A stretch of 64,000 bases of DNA from Trichormus sp. M33_DOE_039 (GCA_015296085.1 DVDT01000073.1:40819-104818); one strand, 5' to 3'. Numbered from the stretch's first letter, positions 29,044 to 38,015 are shown. The notes: generated by a model not told the origin, from the sequence alone. A program made the numbers and translations.

Positions 29044-30024
29044 TTATTGAGTCTTGACGAGATATTTATATAAGTCATCAATTACTGCATCAGCCGCTAG
29101 TAAATTTCCTGCTCGCCAAGTGAGGTAATTTATCGGGTAAACACGATTGTATTGGACGGCTCGAAGTTTTTTCCACAGTGGTTTTTGTTTGAGTTCTTCC
29201 AAAAACTTTTGGCTATCATCATTCAAAGTTCCGACAAACATAATATCACCGTCAGCTTTCGCTAATTCCTCTAGAGAAAAATAAATTTGTGTATGAGGTG
29301 CGATCGCATTTTGTGCTTTGGGACGTTGCAACCCCACATCCCGAAGAATAGAGTCGGGAAAGGAGTTTCTACCTTCACTGAATATGACACCGGGAGCTAT
29401 AAAGACAAGCGAAATTTCTTTGTTTTGATAGCGATTCTCCTGCGGAGAGGCTGCACCAACGCCTAAAGCTACTTTGAGTTGTTTCACTCGTTGATTATAA
29501 TGTTCCCAAGCTTGCTGTGCAGCCTCTTGTTTTCCTAAAATCTGAGTTACAAAATCAAATAAATCTCGCCAATTTTTATCTGCTTGAAAATTAAATAGTA
29601 CAGTAGGAGCGATTTTGGAAAGGAGAGGATAAAATTGTCTTTCCGCGTTCCAACCTATAATAATATCGGGTTTAATCAGTAAAATTTTTTCTAGATTAGG
29701 TGAAGAAATTCCTAATGATTGGATACTATCTACTTTACCTTCTAGATATGTATCTTCACCTAGCATATCAATGAAGGTACTTCCCAGGGGCTTAACTCCA
29801 AGGGTAAGCGCGTTACCTAAAGTTGGTAAAGAAAAAGTGACAATACGCTGAGGATTAATCGGAACGCAGGTTTCTCCCATTGTGTGTTTAACTATGCGGC
29901 AATCTTTACTTACCACTTCAGTAGAAGAAACTGTGTTTTGAACTGTATAACTGCTACAAGCCGTAATTAGTCCAAAAATCACAAGTATTAATAGTAAACA
30001 ACGTATCCAATAGCGTATTGTCAT
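29044..30024 (-). CDS. FecB-like iron-siderophore binding lipoprotein (module 5)
   Basis: A 326-residue lipoprotein with lipobox LITAC near residue 23. Family segments: HTMGETCVPINPQRIVTF, LLIKPDIIIGWNAERQFYPLLSKIAPTV, DVGLQRPKAQNA, and near the end YLTWRAGNLLAADAVIDDLYKYL. It is an intact periplasmic siderophore binder, most like the module 1 and module 4 proteins. A short extra segment, about 10 residues around GVGAASPQENRYQ, lies where the module 4 gene is frameshifted. It ends the unit regulator (32860), receptor (30090), binding protein. Confidence 0.9.
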   Translation of the reverse strand: MTIRYWIRCLLLILVIFGLITACSSYTVQNTVSSTEVVSKDCRIVKHTMGETCVPINPQRIVTFSLPTLGNALTLGVKPLGSTFIDMLGEDTYLEGKVDSIQSLGISSPNLEKILLIKPDIIIGWNAERQFYPLLSKIAPTVLFNFQADKNWRDLFDFVTQILGKQEAAQQAWEHYNQRVKQLKVALGVGAASPQENRYQNKEISLVFIAPGVIFSEGRNSFPDSILRDVGLQRPKAQNAIAPHTQIYFSLEELAKADGDIMFVGTLNDDSQKFLEELKQKPLWKKLRAVQYNRVYPINYLTWRAGNLLAADAVIDDLYKYLVKTQ

Positions 30025-30089
30025 TATTTTGATGGTTTCAATCAGCTTTTCAAGATTTCTACAAAATTAGCTCCTGGATAACATTAAAA

Positions 30090-32681
30090 TTAAAATTGTA
30101 CTGAAACTGATCCAGTAATTGCAAAAGGTGAACCTTGAGTAATGTTTGCTCGATTATTTGAGCCAGCAGCATAACGAATATCAAAAAGGTTTTCAATACC
30201 TAACCTAAAAGTCAAGTTATTCACTTTGTAAGCAGCACCTAAATCAACCCGCACATAGCCAGGAAGCTCAAAAGTATTTTCATTATCTCCTTGTCTTTCA
30301 CCTACATAAACTAAACCAGTACCTAAACTCAACCCCCTTAGCGAACCTTTTGTAAAGTCGTACTTCCCATACAGCCCCACGCTGTGTTCTGGAGTATTAA
30401 TTGGGCGGTTACCTTCTTGCCCAGGAACGACACTTGTGGTAATTTCTGAATCTAGGTAGGTATAAGCTGCAATCAGGCTAAAATTCTCGGTTACTTTTCC
30501 TGTGACATCTAATTCAAACCCACGGCTACGAATATCGCCTACAAGGATGCTGAAATCAGGGTTGCTGGGATCGCTTTCTGCAATGTTTGTTTGTTCCAAC
30601 TGAAACAGTGCAGCCGTGACACTCAGTCTATCATTTAACAAATTTACTTTAGCACCAACTTCATATTGAGTAGCTTTTCTGGGTTCGGCAAAACCACCAT
30701 CTGAAAGTAAACCAAATTGTGGCTCTGTCGATTGACTAAAGCTAGCATAAACTGAAGCTGAATCTGTCAGGCTATAAACTAACCCGATGCTTGGAGAAAT
30801 GTAATTATCTTCTTGTTGAGTTACGCCACCATTTATATTCTCAAATCCGCCGTAGCGCAAACCTGCCAGTAAACGAAATTGCCCAATTTTGATGAAATCT
30901 TGAATGTAAACGCCCCAATTGCTATCACTAAAATCAACTGTCCTATTAGTAAGTCCGGTGGGAATAGGAACATCGAAAGTAGGGTTAACAACGTCAATAC
31001 TACCAAAAAAACCAGCATTAACACCATTGAATCTTGTGCTGTACTTGTTGTACTCAACACCTGCTAGTAACTTATGTTCTGTAGCTCCAATATTGAAGTT
31101 TCCTGTGATTTCACCTCGCAGATTGTATTGATTATAGTCATCAAAAATTGTTCGGTAAAAACGTGTTAGAGTATCGCCCTCAAAACCAAGTGCGACAAAG
31201 ATCGGATTAGCTTCTCTTTGTGTATTAAAATACTGACCGCTGAGATTAAGCGACCAATCCTTACTAATTGGTTGATCTAAGTAAGCTGCAATCCGATAGT
31301 GATCGTAAATTTGGCTATTGCGGGGGTCTGTATAACTGCGGTCATAGAAAAATTCACCATTAAAGAATTTAGCCCCAGTATTAAAGTCTTTATCTTGTCG
31401 GTAATACTCCCCTTCAATTGTTAAAGAACCACCTTCACCCGTTGATAAGGTCACAGAAGGAGCAACAAAAATGCGATTATCTTCAACGTTATCTACAAAA
31501 TAATCCGAATCTTGATAGGCCAGAATCAGGCGATAAAGTACATTTTTGTCGTCAGTTAACGGCCCTGTTAAATCAACCTCACCACGATAAAAATTAAAGC
31601 TGCCTATATCGGCTGAAAATTTATAACCGGGCGTAGCTTGGGGCTTCTTCGTAATATAGTTAACCACCCCACCAGGCGATCCCGTTCCGTAAAGTAAGGA
31701 AGAGAAACCTTTCAAGATTTCAATGCGTTCGATATTGGCAAAGTCTCTGATCAAAGAGCGGGAATTATCTCGCAACCCATTGACATAAACTTGGCTACCT
31801 GTACTAAATCCACGAATTTGAAAGTCAGTGAACAGTCCGCCCTGTCCAACGTTTCCTGCTGTCACTCCACTAATGTAAGGAGCTAAGTCTTCTACTTGTC
31901 GGGGTGCTTTATCCTGAATAAATTCCTCTGTAATTACGCCAATTGATGCAGGTGTTTCTATTAGTGGGATATCAAGCCTACTTCCGGTAGTAGCATTCGG
32001 CACGCGATACCCATCTTGTTCCCCTGTAACGATCAACTCTATTGGCTCATCCGACTGCGCTGCTGGTTCTTCTTGTGGTGCCTGTGTTGCTGGCATTTCG
32101 TCTGCTTGTGGCGTTTCTGGCTCTTGTGGTGGTGGCTGCATTGCTGTTGCAGCAGAAGTTACACCAAAAACCAGTCCTGCATTATCATCAAATAACTCAA
32201 CAGTTGGCAACCCTGTTTCACCTACCACCGTCACCCGCACAGTATTTGCATCAGCATTAACGACCGTTATTTCAGTAATTCCCATTACTGGTTTTTCCGA
32301 ACGGAAGTTAAAAGTATTACCATTGGGTAAGCGCAACTGCCCGCCAGATACATCTGCAATAAAGTTGTTAGCTGTACTGCGATTTGTAACTTGCAGTTGT
32401 TCCCCTTGGGTTGTCTCTAAAATTACCTCCACACCTTTATCGGTGGGATTTGCCTTAACTCCTGTAATAGCGATAACTTCTGGTGCGGGTGTTTGCGCTA
32501 AGGGATAGGCCACATATGGCATTTTTACATTATTGCTTGTATTTCGCTCGTTTTTTTTGGGTTGCTGTTGCCAATCTTGTTGTGCGTTCGCAAAGCGTTC
32601 CGCAGGAATCGCACTATTCACCATTACCACCCAAACCGAACCAGAAACAAACAATATATGTAGTAATTTTTGCAGCTTCAT
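30090..32681 (-). CDS. TonB-dependent siderophore receptor with AMIN domain (module 5)
   Basis: About 863 residues: signal peptide, AMIN domain at about 70-185 (ITGVKANPTDKG, FIADVSGGQLRLPNGNTF), a Pro/Glu/Gln linker, TonB-box-like IELIVTGEQ near 220, plug from DIPLIETPASIGVITEEF, and barrel ending ITGSVSVQF. The plug and barrel are clearly different from modules 1-4 (TPASIGVI in place of IPQSIQVV, YNLTDSASVYASFSQ type strands), so it probably recognises another siderophore class. The ATG at 32681 follows GGTGTGGGAG, the leader shared with the other receptors. The paired repeat at 32806 lies upstream. Confidence 0.92.
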   Translation of the reverse strand: MKLQKLLHILFVSGSVWVVMVNSAIPAERFANAQQDWQQQPKKNERNTSNNVKMPYVAYPLAQTPAPEVIAITGVKANPTDKGVEVILETTQGEQLQVTNRSTANNFIADVSGGQLRLPNGNTFNFRSEKPVMGITEITVVNADANTVRVTVVGETGLPTVELFDDNAGLVFGVTSAATAMQPPPQEPETPQADEMPATQAPQEEPAAQSDEPIELIVTGEQDGYRVPNATTGSRLDIPLIETPASIGVITEEFIQDKAPRQVEDLAPYISGVTAGNVGQGGLFTDFQIRGFSTGSQVYVNGLRDNSRSLIRDFANIERIEILKGFSSLLYGTGSPGGVVNYITKKPQATPGYKFSADIGSFNFYRGEVDLTGPLTDDKNVLYRLILAYQDSDYFVDNVEDNRIFVAPSVTLSTGEGGSLTIEGEYYRQDKDFNTGAKFFNGEFFYDRSYTDPRNSQIYDHYRIAAYLDQPISKDWSLNLSGQYFNTQREANPIFVALGFEGDTLTRFYRTIFDDYNQYNLRGEITGNFNIGATEHKLLAGVEYNKYSTRFNGVNAGFFGSIDVVNPTFDVPIPTGLTNRTVDFSDSNWGVYIQDFIKIGQFRLLAGLRYGGFENINGGVTQQEDNYISPSIGLVYSLTDSASVYASFSQSTEPQFGLLSDGGFAEPRKATQYEVGAKVNLLNDRLSVTAALFQLEQTNIAESDPSNPDFSILVGDIRSRGFELDVTGKVTENFSLIAAYTYLDSEITTSVVPGQEGNRPINTPEHSVGLYGKYDFTKGSLRGLSLGTGLVYVGERQGDNENTFELPGYVRVDLGAAYKVNNLTFRLGIENLFDIRYAAGSNNRANITQGSPFAITGSVSVQF

Positions 32682-32805
32682 TGATGACTCCCACACCTTT
32701 TATTTTCCTTGAGACCTCTGCTTAGAGTGAGCAACGGTCAATTTATAGAGAAAACCTGTCAATTAGAATCTGTACTGAGCTTAGGATTTTCTCAGGGTGG
32801 GAGTC

Positions 32806-32856
32806 TATCTAAAAATGGCGGTTAATTATCCCAAAAAGGAGGTTTATCTAAAAATC
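32806..32856 (-). promoter_or_regulatory. Direct repeats upstream of receptor module 5
   Basis: TATCTAAAAATGG (32806) and TATCCCAAAAAGG (32827) are 21 bp apart. A third, weaker copy, TATCTAAAAATC, follows at 32845. They end just before the regulator stop codon (32860) and lie about 125-175 bp upstream of the receptor start. This module is the only one with three copies. Confidence 0.6.
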
Positions 32857-32859
32857 TTA

Positions 32860-33858
32860 TTACACTTTCCCCTTTAGACAATCACGGGGACTGATACCGA
32901 ACTTACGTTTAAAGGCTGCTGAAAATTGCCCTAAGTGGGAATATCCTACAGTATTTGCCACATCTGCCACACGCATATTACCCTCATACAGCAAGAGTCG
33001 CGCTTGTTCCATCCGATATTGATGTAAATATTGAAAAGCACTTTGACCAAATACTTTCTGAAAACCCTGTTTTAATTGATAGAGACTCAGCCCAACATTT
33101 TCTGCTAATTCAATTAAAGAAGGTGGATTTTCTACACGACTTTCTAAAATTTCCTTAGCTTGATAAATTTGCTCAATTACTGTTCGTTTTGGTTGATACT
33201 TATGACATGGGTTAATTGCTCCCGTCATATCCTGTTGTAACCGCAAAGCCATTAATTCTAAAACTTTTGCTTGCAAATAAACCTGTTTAACCATACCTTG
33301 AAAGGGACATTGCCAAATTTGCTGCAACGCAACCTGCACTTGGGTGGTAATTGCTCGCGTACTTACAGAATACTCTTCATCTGGTTGCCGAAACAAGTGT
33401 TGTAACTGTGGCGGAATTGCATCATCTTGAATTCCGAATAATTGTGTAAATAATTTCGCTTCAATGTGGATATCAATTTCTTGATTTATTTCTGAGAAAC
33501 TATAGGACATTTTGGGAGACATTCCGCAACCACACAAAGCAGTTTCGCCTGTTTTTAATGAAGCATATTCAATGTTACTAATAGTCTGACCCTTAAGTTT
33601 AAAACAAAACTGTAAAGGATGTTCGTGTGCTTGGGAAATTTCAGTGAGATTGGTGTTGTGATTTTGGTAATCTCGAATTGTCAGAGAAAATCCTCGACTT
33701 AGTTCAACTTCTTGAATATAACCCCGACCTAATTCTTGGGGATATTCTATAATTTCCTCTAAAAAATCTTGGTTGCGATCGCAATTCGTACTTTCTTCAG
33801 CAGTTACTAACAAATTCGAGCAATCAGATTCTAATACCTGCAAACTGTGACTTTTCAT
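32860..33858 (-). CDS. AraC-family transcriptional regulator (module 5)
   Basis: A 332-residue regulator. The AraC domain holds LIELAENVGLSLYQLKQGFQKVFG and VADVANTVGYSHLGQFSAAFKRKFGISPRDCLKG. The N-terminal part contains SLKTGETALCGCGMSPK and CPFQGMVKQVYLQAKVLELMALRLQQ, both closest to the module 1 regulator. The two cysteines in LCGCG also occur in part in module 1 (LSGCG). It is transcribed toward the module 5 receptor and is the right-hand end of the intact array. Confidence 0.9.
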   Translation of the reverse strand: MKSHSLQVLESDCSNLLVTAEESTNCDRNQDFLEEIIEYPQELGRGYIQEVELSRGFSLTIRDYQNHNTNLTEISQAHEHPLQFCFKLKGQTISNIEYASLKTGETALCGCGMSPKMSYSFSEINQEIDIHIEAKLFTQLFGIQDDAIPPQLQHLFRQPDEEYSVSTRAITTQVQVALQQIWQCPFQGMVKQVYLQAKVLELMALRLQQDMTGAINPCHKYQPKRTVIEQIYQAKEILESRVENPPSLIELAENVGLSLYQLKQGFQKVFGQSAFQYLHQYRMEQARLLLYEGNMRVADVANTVGYSHLGQFSAAFKRKFGISPRDCLKGKV

Positions 33859-34116
33859 GGGGATTTAGCAAAACTACAGCTGATTAATGTTTTGCATCAC
33901 AAATAAGAATAAATTGCAATAATTATACAGGATTTGTCTCTAATTATCAATATAAGTTTGTGCATTTCTCAGCGCGATCGCTTGTAGAGGAGCTTGCCAT
34001 TTATCGCTACCAACATACTCAAACAGCTATGTGAGAGCAATTTGTGATAATTGCGTATACTGTTAAAGAATTTGGCGATCGCGCGCATTGTTAATGATGT
34101 CGCTCTCAAGAGAGAA

Positions 34117-34481
34117 TAATGAGAAATACATTTAATATGTGATTAATTATACTATAAATATGAAGGGCGTATGGTGGCAGCGATCGCTATTCACCCAAGG
34201 ATATGATACTACTAAGTATTCTCAATAAATTTAAATTAAGTTCCCTGATTCCTGGGAATCTCACAGATATTACCTTGAGTTAGCAGTGATTGTCTGCATA
34301 TAAAAATAAATCAAGTTATTAGATAACTATTAACAACATGAATCTACTTCTACTTTCAACCCCTATACACACTCCAAAATCTTAGTTTACTGTACTCATA
34401 CATAATTCATATAATTAAGGACTGTTCACTAGATATTTAAATAGGTCATCAATAACTGCATCAGTTCCTAGCATACTGCTC
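34117..34481. repeat. Duplicated segment, copy B
   Basis: This near copy of 23881-24235 includes the same non-coding flank and the last codons of a binding-protein gene. Here it is cut off and joined to an internal receptor fragment. It marks the remains of a sixth module generated by segmental duplication. The preceding bases, 33859-34116, hold no gene that I can recognise. Confidence 0.9.
34415..34481 (-). pseudogene. Relic of a FecB-like binding-protein gene (last about 20 codons)
   Basis: The leftward frame reads MLGTDAVIDDLFKYLVNSP then stop, matching the C-terminus of the module 4 binding protein (MLGTDAVIDDLFKYLVNPP). All upstream coding sequence, about 300 codons, is gone and is replaced by a receptor fragment. 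It is non-functional. Confidence 0.85.
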
Positions 34482-34925
34482 GCTCATACTCAGTTCAATT
34501 CCTCGACTGTTCTGCTCGCCTGTTTTAATTTGAAAACCAGGATTATTGGGGTCTTCTGTTAAAACATTACTTCGAGTTAAATCAAAAAATGCCAGTGTTG
34601 CTGAAAGTCTATCATTGAAATCTGCTTTTACTCCAACCTCATACTGACGACCGCGTTCTGGCTCAAACGCATTATCTAAACTGCCACCAAATAAGAATAC
34701 GCCGCTTCCTGGAGTAAATGAACTGACATAGCTGGCGTAAAGTGAAATAGGCTCTATGGGTTGATAAACAATTCCAAATCGAGGACTAAATGCACTATCT
34801 GACTTGTTAGTTTCTGTATTAGAAGAAAAATCTTCTGATTTCTGATCAAAAGCATCAAACCGTCCACCTAATAACACTTTCAAGCTATCGGTTAGTGAAA
34901 TTTGATCTTGAATATAAAACATCAA
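34482..34925 (-). pseudogene. Internal fragment of a TonB-dependent receptor gene
   Basis: An open stretch of about 148 codons encodes barrel strands homologous to module 4: FYIQDQISLTDSLKVLLGGR, AFSPRFGIVYQPIEPISLYA, FEPERGRQYEVGVKADF and GEQNSRGIELS. It lacks the signal peptide, AMIN domain, plug, first strands and the C-terminal quarter. At the left it switches abruptly after RGIELS into out-of-frame binding-protein DNA. At the right it ends near 34925 against an unrelated hydrolase relic. It cannot make a receptor. Confidence 0.9.
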
Positions 34926-34968
34926 GCGATAGTTTGTGCTGGATAGCTTGGGCTAGGTTGTACCACAG

Positions 34969-35094
34969 GCGATCGCTGCTGCAAAATTGGTGAAGAATGC
35001 CACACTGAAAATCTATCCAGGCGCACCCCACGAACTGACCGACACGCATAAAGATCAACTTAACTCCGACCTGCTGTCGTTCCTTAAAGACTGA
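34969..35094 (+). pseudogene. Relic of an alpha/beta hydrolase gene (C-terminal end)
   Basis: On the plus strand the frame reads [20 protein letters not shown], then [19 protein letters not shown] and stop. This is the typical end of non-heme chloroperoxidase-type alpha/beta hydrolases, with the catalytic histidine in [10 protein letters not shown]. Everything upstream of this final strand and helix is missing, so only about 42 codons remain beside the receptor fragment. Confidence 0.7.
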
Positions 35095-35143
35095 CACTGG
35101 ATGCTGATGTGAGCCATCAAATCAGAGGTATAAACCCATACAG

Positions 35144-35284
35144 TTGGCCAACAAAGGAGCAAAAGTTGTCCTCGCTGCCCGCAGCCAGCCTGGATTGGCA
35201 ACGTTAGTCGAGAAGATTAAACAACTGGGTGGAGACGCGATCGCGGTTTACCAGAAAATTAGGGTTCACCAACTTAAATATTAA
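35144..35284 (+). pseudogene. Relic of a short-chain dehydrogenase/reductase gene (N-terminal internal piece)
   Basis: The plus-strand frame reads LANKGAKVVLAARSQPG then LATLVEKIKQLGGDAIAV, the second strand and helix of the Rossmann fold in SDR enzymes. The preceding GxxxGIG motif and all catalytic residues are absent, and the frame runs into unrelated sequence before stopping at 35284. It is a decayed gene piece about 40 codons long. Confidence 0.65.
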
Positions 35285-36321
35285 AGTTCAAACTTCTCTC
35301 TAATCTTGATATCATCTAAGCTCACTTCAATACTGAAGCTGTTTCCCTCTTCACCTTTAAAAGATTTCAGTTGTATATAGTTGTCTTGGGTTCTTGATGA
35401 TACTTCATAGAGGAGTGTCCCTGTTTCCGACAGTAAACTTAGTTTGATATTAGATGGTAAAAACTTTTGCTTACCTGTTGGATGTAACTGGATTAAAACG
35501 CGTAATTTATTTTCAACTTCCCGCGTAATATTTACTAGTAGAGCTATTTTCTCACTCCCTAATTGCATTCCGAGGTCAATTAACTTTCCTCTCCTAATCA
35601 TTTTATCTGTATTTCTGAGGCTAAATACCAAACTTGTATTTGGGTCTATTAATGTCTCAATAGCCTGCCACATTTCATCAAATTCATGCTGTAACCATTG
35701 GCTCAATTTTGTCTTTTTTTTGGACATATGTTCCAATGATTGTTGTTGAAAAACTTGAGTGACTACAGGTAAAGGTATAGCTGCTGGCTCAGTGTATAGG
35801 CAGTAGAACAACAGATGATTTGGTTCTGGATCAAATTTTGATAATGGTATCTCGTAGAAATTATCCTGTGTAGTGCTAAAATTAATAGCGTTGAGAGCAA
35901 CTAATAACTGATCATAACGCAGGAAACCTCGCAGAATAATTTCTTCCTGTTCTTCTATTACTTCTACAATTAGATAAAAATGTGCTGTTAATTCTGATTG
36001 AGAAACTAAATTTTGAGGGATGTTGACTACTTCATCCAGCAAATGTTCAGTAGCTAATATGCAAAATTTGAAATTACCTATTCTTAGATAAGCAGCATTA
36101 GCAATTAAGTCCTTTTTAACTGCTTGTTGTGGGAGATTTTCTTTTAACCATGTTTCACAGCCAATTAGAGCGAGTGAGTTTAAATAAGCTTGCCACTGTT
36201 GAGGTTCATTGTTGACATAATTACTATTGTTTTTTGCCCAATCAAAATCTTCTGGTTCTAACGAAATTAGTTCTGGTAATAAGATTCTTAAGTCATGATA
36301 ATTATTCATGATATTTATCAT
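35281..36321 (-). CDS. DUF1822 family protein
   Basis: A 346-residue soluble protein with the DUF1822 pattern found almost only in cyanobacteria: an N-terminal LPELISLEPEDFDWAK, a WQAYLNSLALIGCETWLKE block, and a C-terminal beta-rich segment with LLVNITREVENKLRVLIQLHPTG, LPSNIKLSLLSETG and FKGEEGNSFSIEVSL. The function of the family is unknown; members are frequently found beside regulatory or CHAT-domain genes. It lies 76 bp downstream of the gene at 36398 on the same strand, so the two are probably one operon. Confidence 0.75.
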   Translation of the reverse strand: MINIMNNYHDLRILLPELISLEPEDFDWAKNNSNYVNNEPQQWQAYLNSLALIGCETWLKENLPQQAVKKDLIANAAYLRIGNFKFCILATEHLLDEVVNIPQNLVSQSELTAHFYLIVEVIEEQEEIILRGFLRYDQLLVALNAINFSTTQDNFYEIPLSKFDPEPNHLLFYCLYTEPAAIPLPVVTQVFQQQSLEHMSKKKTKLSQWLQHEFDEMWQAIETLIDPNTSLVFSLRNTDKMIRRGKLIDLGMQLGSEKIALLVNITREVENKLRVLIQLHPTGKQKFLPSNIKLSLLSETGTLLYEVSSRTQDNYIQLKSFKGEEGNSFSIEVSLDDIKIREKFEL

Positions 36322-36397
36322 TATTTATTCCTAATAATAGGTTGATTTCTTTATAATAATATGTTGGGAAATAAATTGCTTCTGGACGATATAGCAC

Positions 36398-37822
36398 TTA
36401 TTTTTTAGCAAAAAAGCTTTGCAGTTGTTGGGCATATAAACTATCCAGGGAACGATTTTTTCCGGCTCGGATTTCTTCTCCAGCTTCTTTGAATACTGCT
36501 TCATCCACAAAACTTTCTATTTGCTCTGCCACGGATTTAAGATAATCTGGTTCAGGAGGCATTTCAGTTAACCCTTTTTTGTGAGCAATCTTCAAGATAC
36601 TATCAAGCAACTTTTGAACTGTTTGAGTACGTACCTTGTTCAGAAGTTCTCCTGGATTTAATACTCGTCTAGCTTGATCCCAACTAGTCATTTCTAATAT
36701 AGGAACAATGTCTTTAAGAGATTTACCTTGACAATAGTATAGTTCTAATCCAGGAATGTATTTTGGTGCTAGGGTAGCATATCTTTTACTATTTGCCAGC
36801 TTCTGAATATTATTTTGAATTTCTTGTTCGATTGCCTCAGTTAAATTGGATTTGAGTTGCTCATACAAAAACTCTGTAATTTCTTGTTGTTCCACGTCTA
36901 TTTCATTTAAGTAATCAGTGGGTAAATCTGCTCTGAGTGTGTAATTACCTGTTTCTTGGTCTTGAAATTCTAGAGGCTCTCTATGACTCCAAATGTCATA
37001 CTGTCTTAATTGTCTGGCTACTTGTTCGAGTTCCCTTTTTAACTTCTCACTAGTATTGATGATGACTCCCCGCTGCTGTAAGTAGGTGAGCATTTCTTGG
37101 AGTTGATCGTTAGAGGGATCTGGACATCGTTTGGCTGAAATTTGTTTGCGCTCACGCCTGTCTCGACGATATGTAGCATGAAAAACTGCAACTAAATGGC
37201 GATCGCGTACAGATAAAGTTTCAATTTGTTTTGGTCTAGCTCGATTTAATAATGCCCAATCACTCAGCAGCTTAAAACCAAACTCTGATAAAAAATCCTT
37301 AAGCTCTGGATTTTGTTTGGTTTGCAAATATGCCCAGTTATCTAGACTCATGCTGGATGGCACATTATGCTTAAATTTACGCAAAACTTCAACTGTAAAA
37401 AATTTATAAGCTGTAGTTTGTACTTCACCTGTTTCATCTACGACAAGTTGAGTATTGCGATCGCGCGCCAGAATCACTAAGGTCTTACCATCATCGTTTA
37501 GTACAAATGGTAATAAATCGCGATAAGTAAAAGACTTTTCACCACCAAAAAGATTATCAATTTTTTGGCAGGCTTTCACAATTGAGTCAGACACATAACA
37601 TCTTAAACAAAGTCCTGCTTCGGCACGACTTATAATATCAACACCAGGTTTTTCAGCATAAAAATAGGATAATAAAGCTGCTTGTACGTCCACATTTTGG
37701 GCATGCTCAATGCGTTGGTGGAAAAATTCCTGTGCCTTTGGAACTACATATTGTTTATATCCAACTTCTACATCAGTCAAGTTAATTTGGAGCATTCTCC
37801 AGTATCTTGATGTTCCACCCAT
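36398..37822 (-). CDS. Uncharacterised cyanobacterial protein
   Basis: A 474-residue soluble protein I do not recognise by family name. It is rich in charged helices and has no signal peptide or membrane segment. The C-terminal third contains LELYYCQGKSLKDIVPILEM followed by RRVLNPGELLNKVRTQTVQKLLDSIL, which resembles a helix-turn-helix like sigma-factor region 4, but the earlier sigma regions are not evident. A cysteine pair (LCLRCYV) lies near residue 75. It precedes the DUF1822 gene as a likely operon and is divergent from the contractile-injection locus starting at 38016. A transcriptional role is possible but unproven. Confidence 0.6.
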   Translation of the reverse strand: MGGTSRYWRMLQINLTDVEVGYKQYVVPKAQEFFHQRIEHAQNVDVQAALLSYFYAEKPGVDIISRAEAGLCLRCYVSDSIVKACQKIDNLFGGEKSFTYRDLLPFVLNDDGKTLVILARDRNTQLVVDETGEVQTTAYKFFTVEVLRKFKHNVPSSMSLDNWAYLQTKQNPELKDFLSEFGFKLLSDWALLNRARPKQIETLSVRDRHLVAVFHATYRRDRRERKQISAKRCPDPSNDQLQEMLTYLQQRGVIINTSEKLKRELEQVARQLRQYDIWSHREPLEFQDQETGNYTLRADLPTDYLNEIDVEQQEITEFLYEQLKSNLTEAIEQEIQNNIQKLANSKRYATLAPKYIPGLELYYCQGKSLKDIVPILEMTSWDQARRVLNPGELLNKVRTQTVQKLLDSILKIAHKKGLTEMPPEPDYLKSVAEQIESFVDEAVFKEAGEEIRAGKNRSLDSLYAQQLQSFFAKK

Positions 37823-38015
37823 AGAACATACAATCTCCTGCTGTTTACTAACTTTTTTATCTAGCTCTATAAACTATATAGATGCCAGAGTTTTGAACTT
37901 ATGCTCTTGCCGAATTGAAAGCGTTTCAGTCATTTGTGCATAAGTTCATTTTTCTGATCTCTATGAAAAATAGAAATGAAAAATTTAGGTTTTACTGTTT
38001 GATAGTAAAGCCAAT

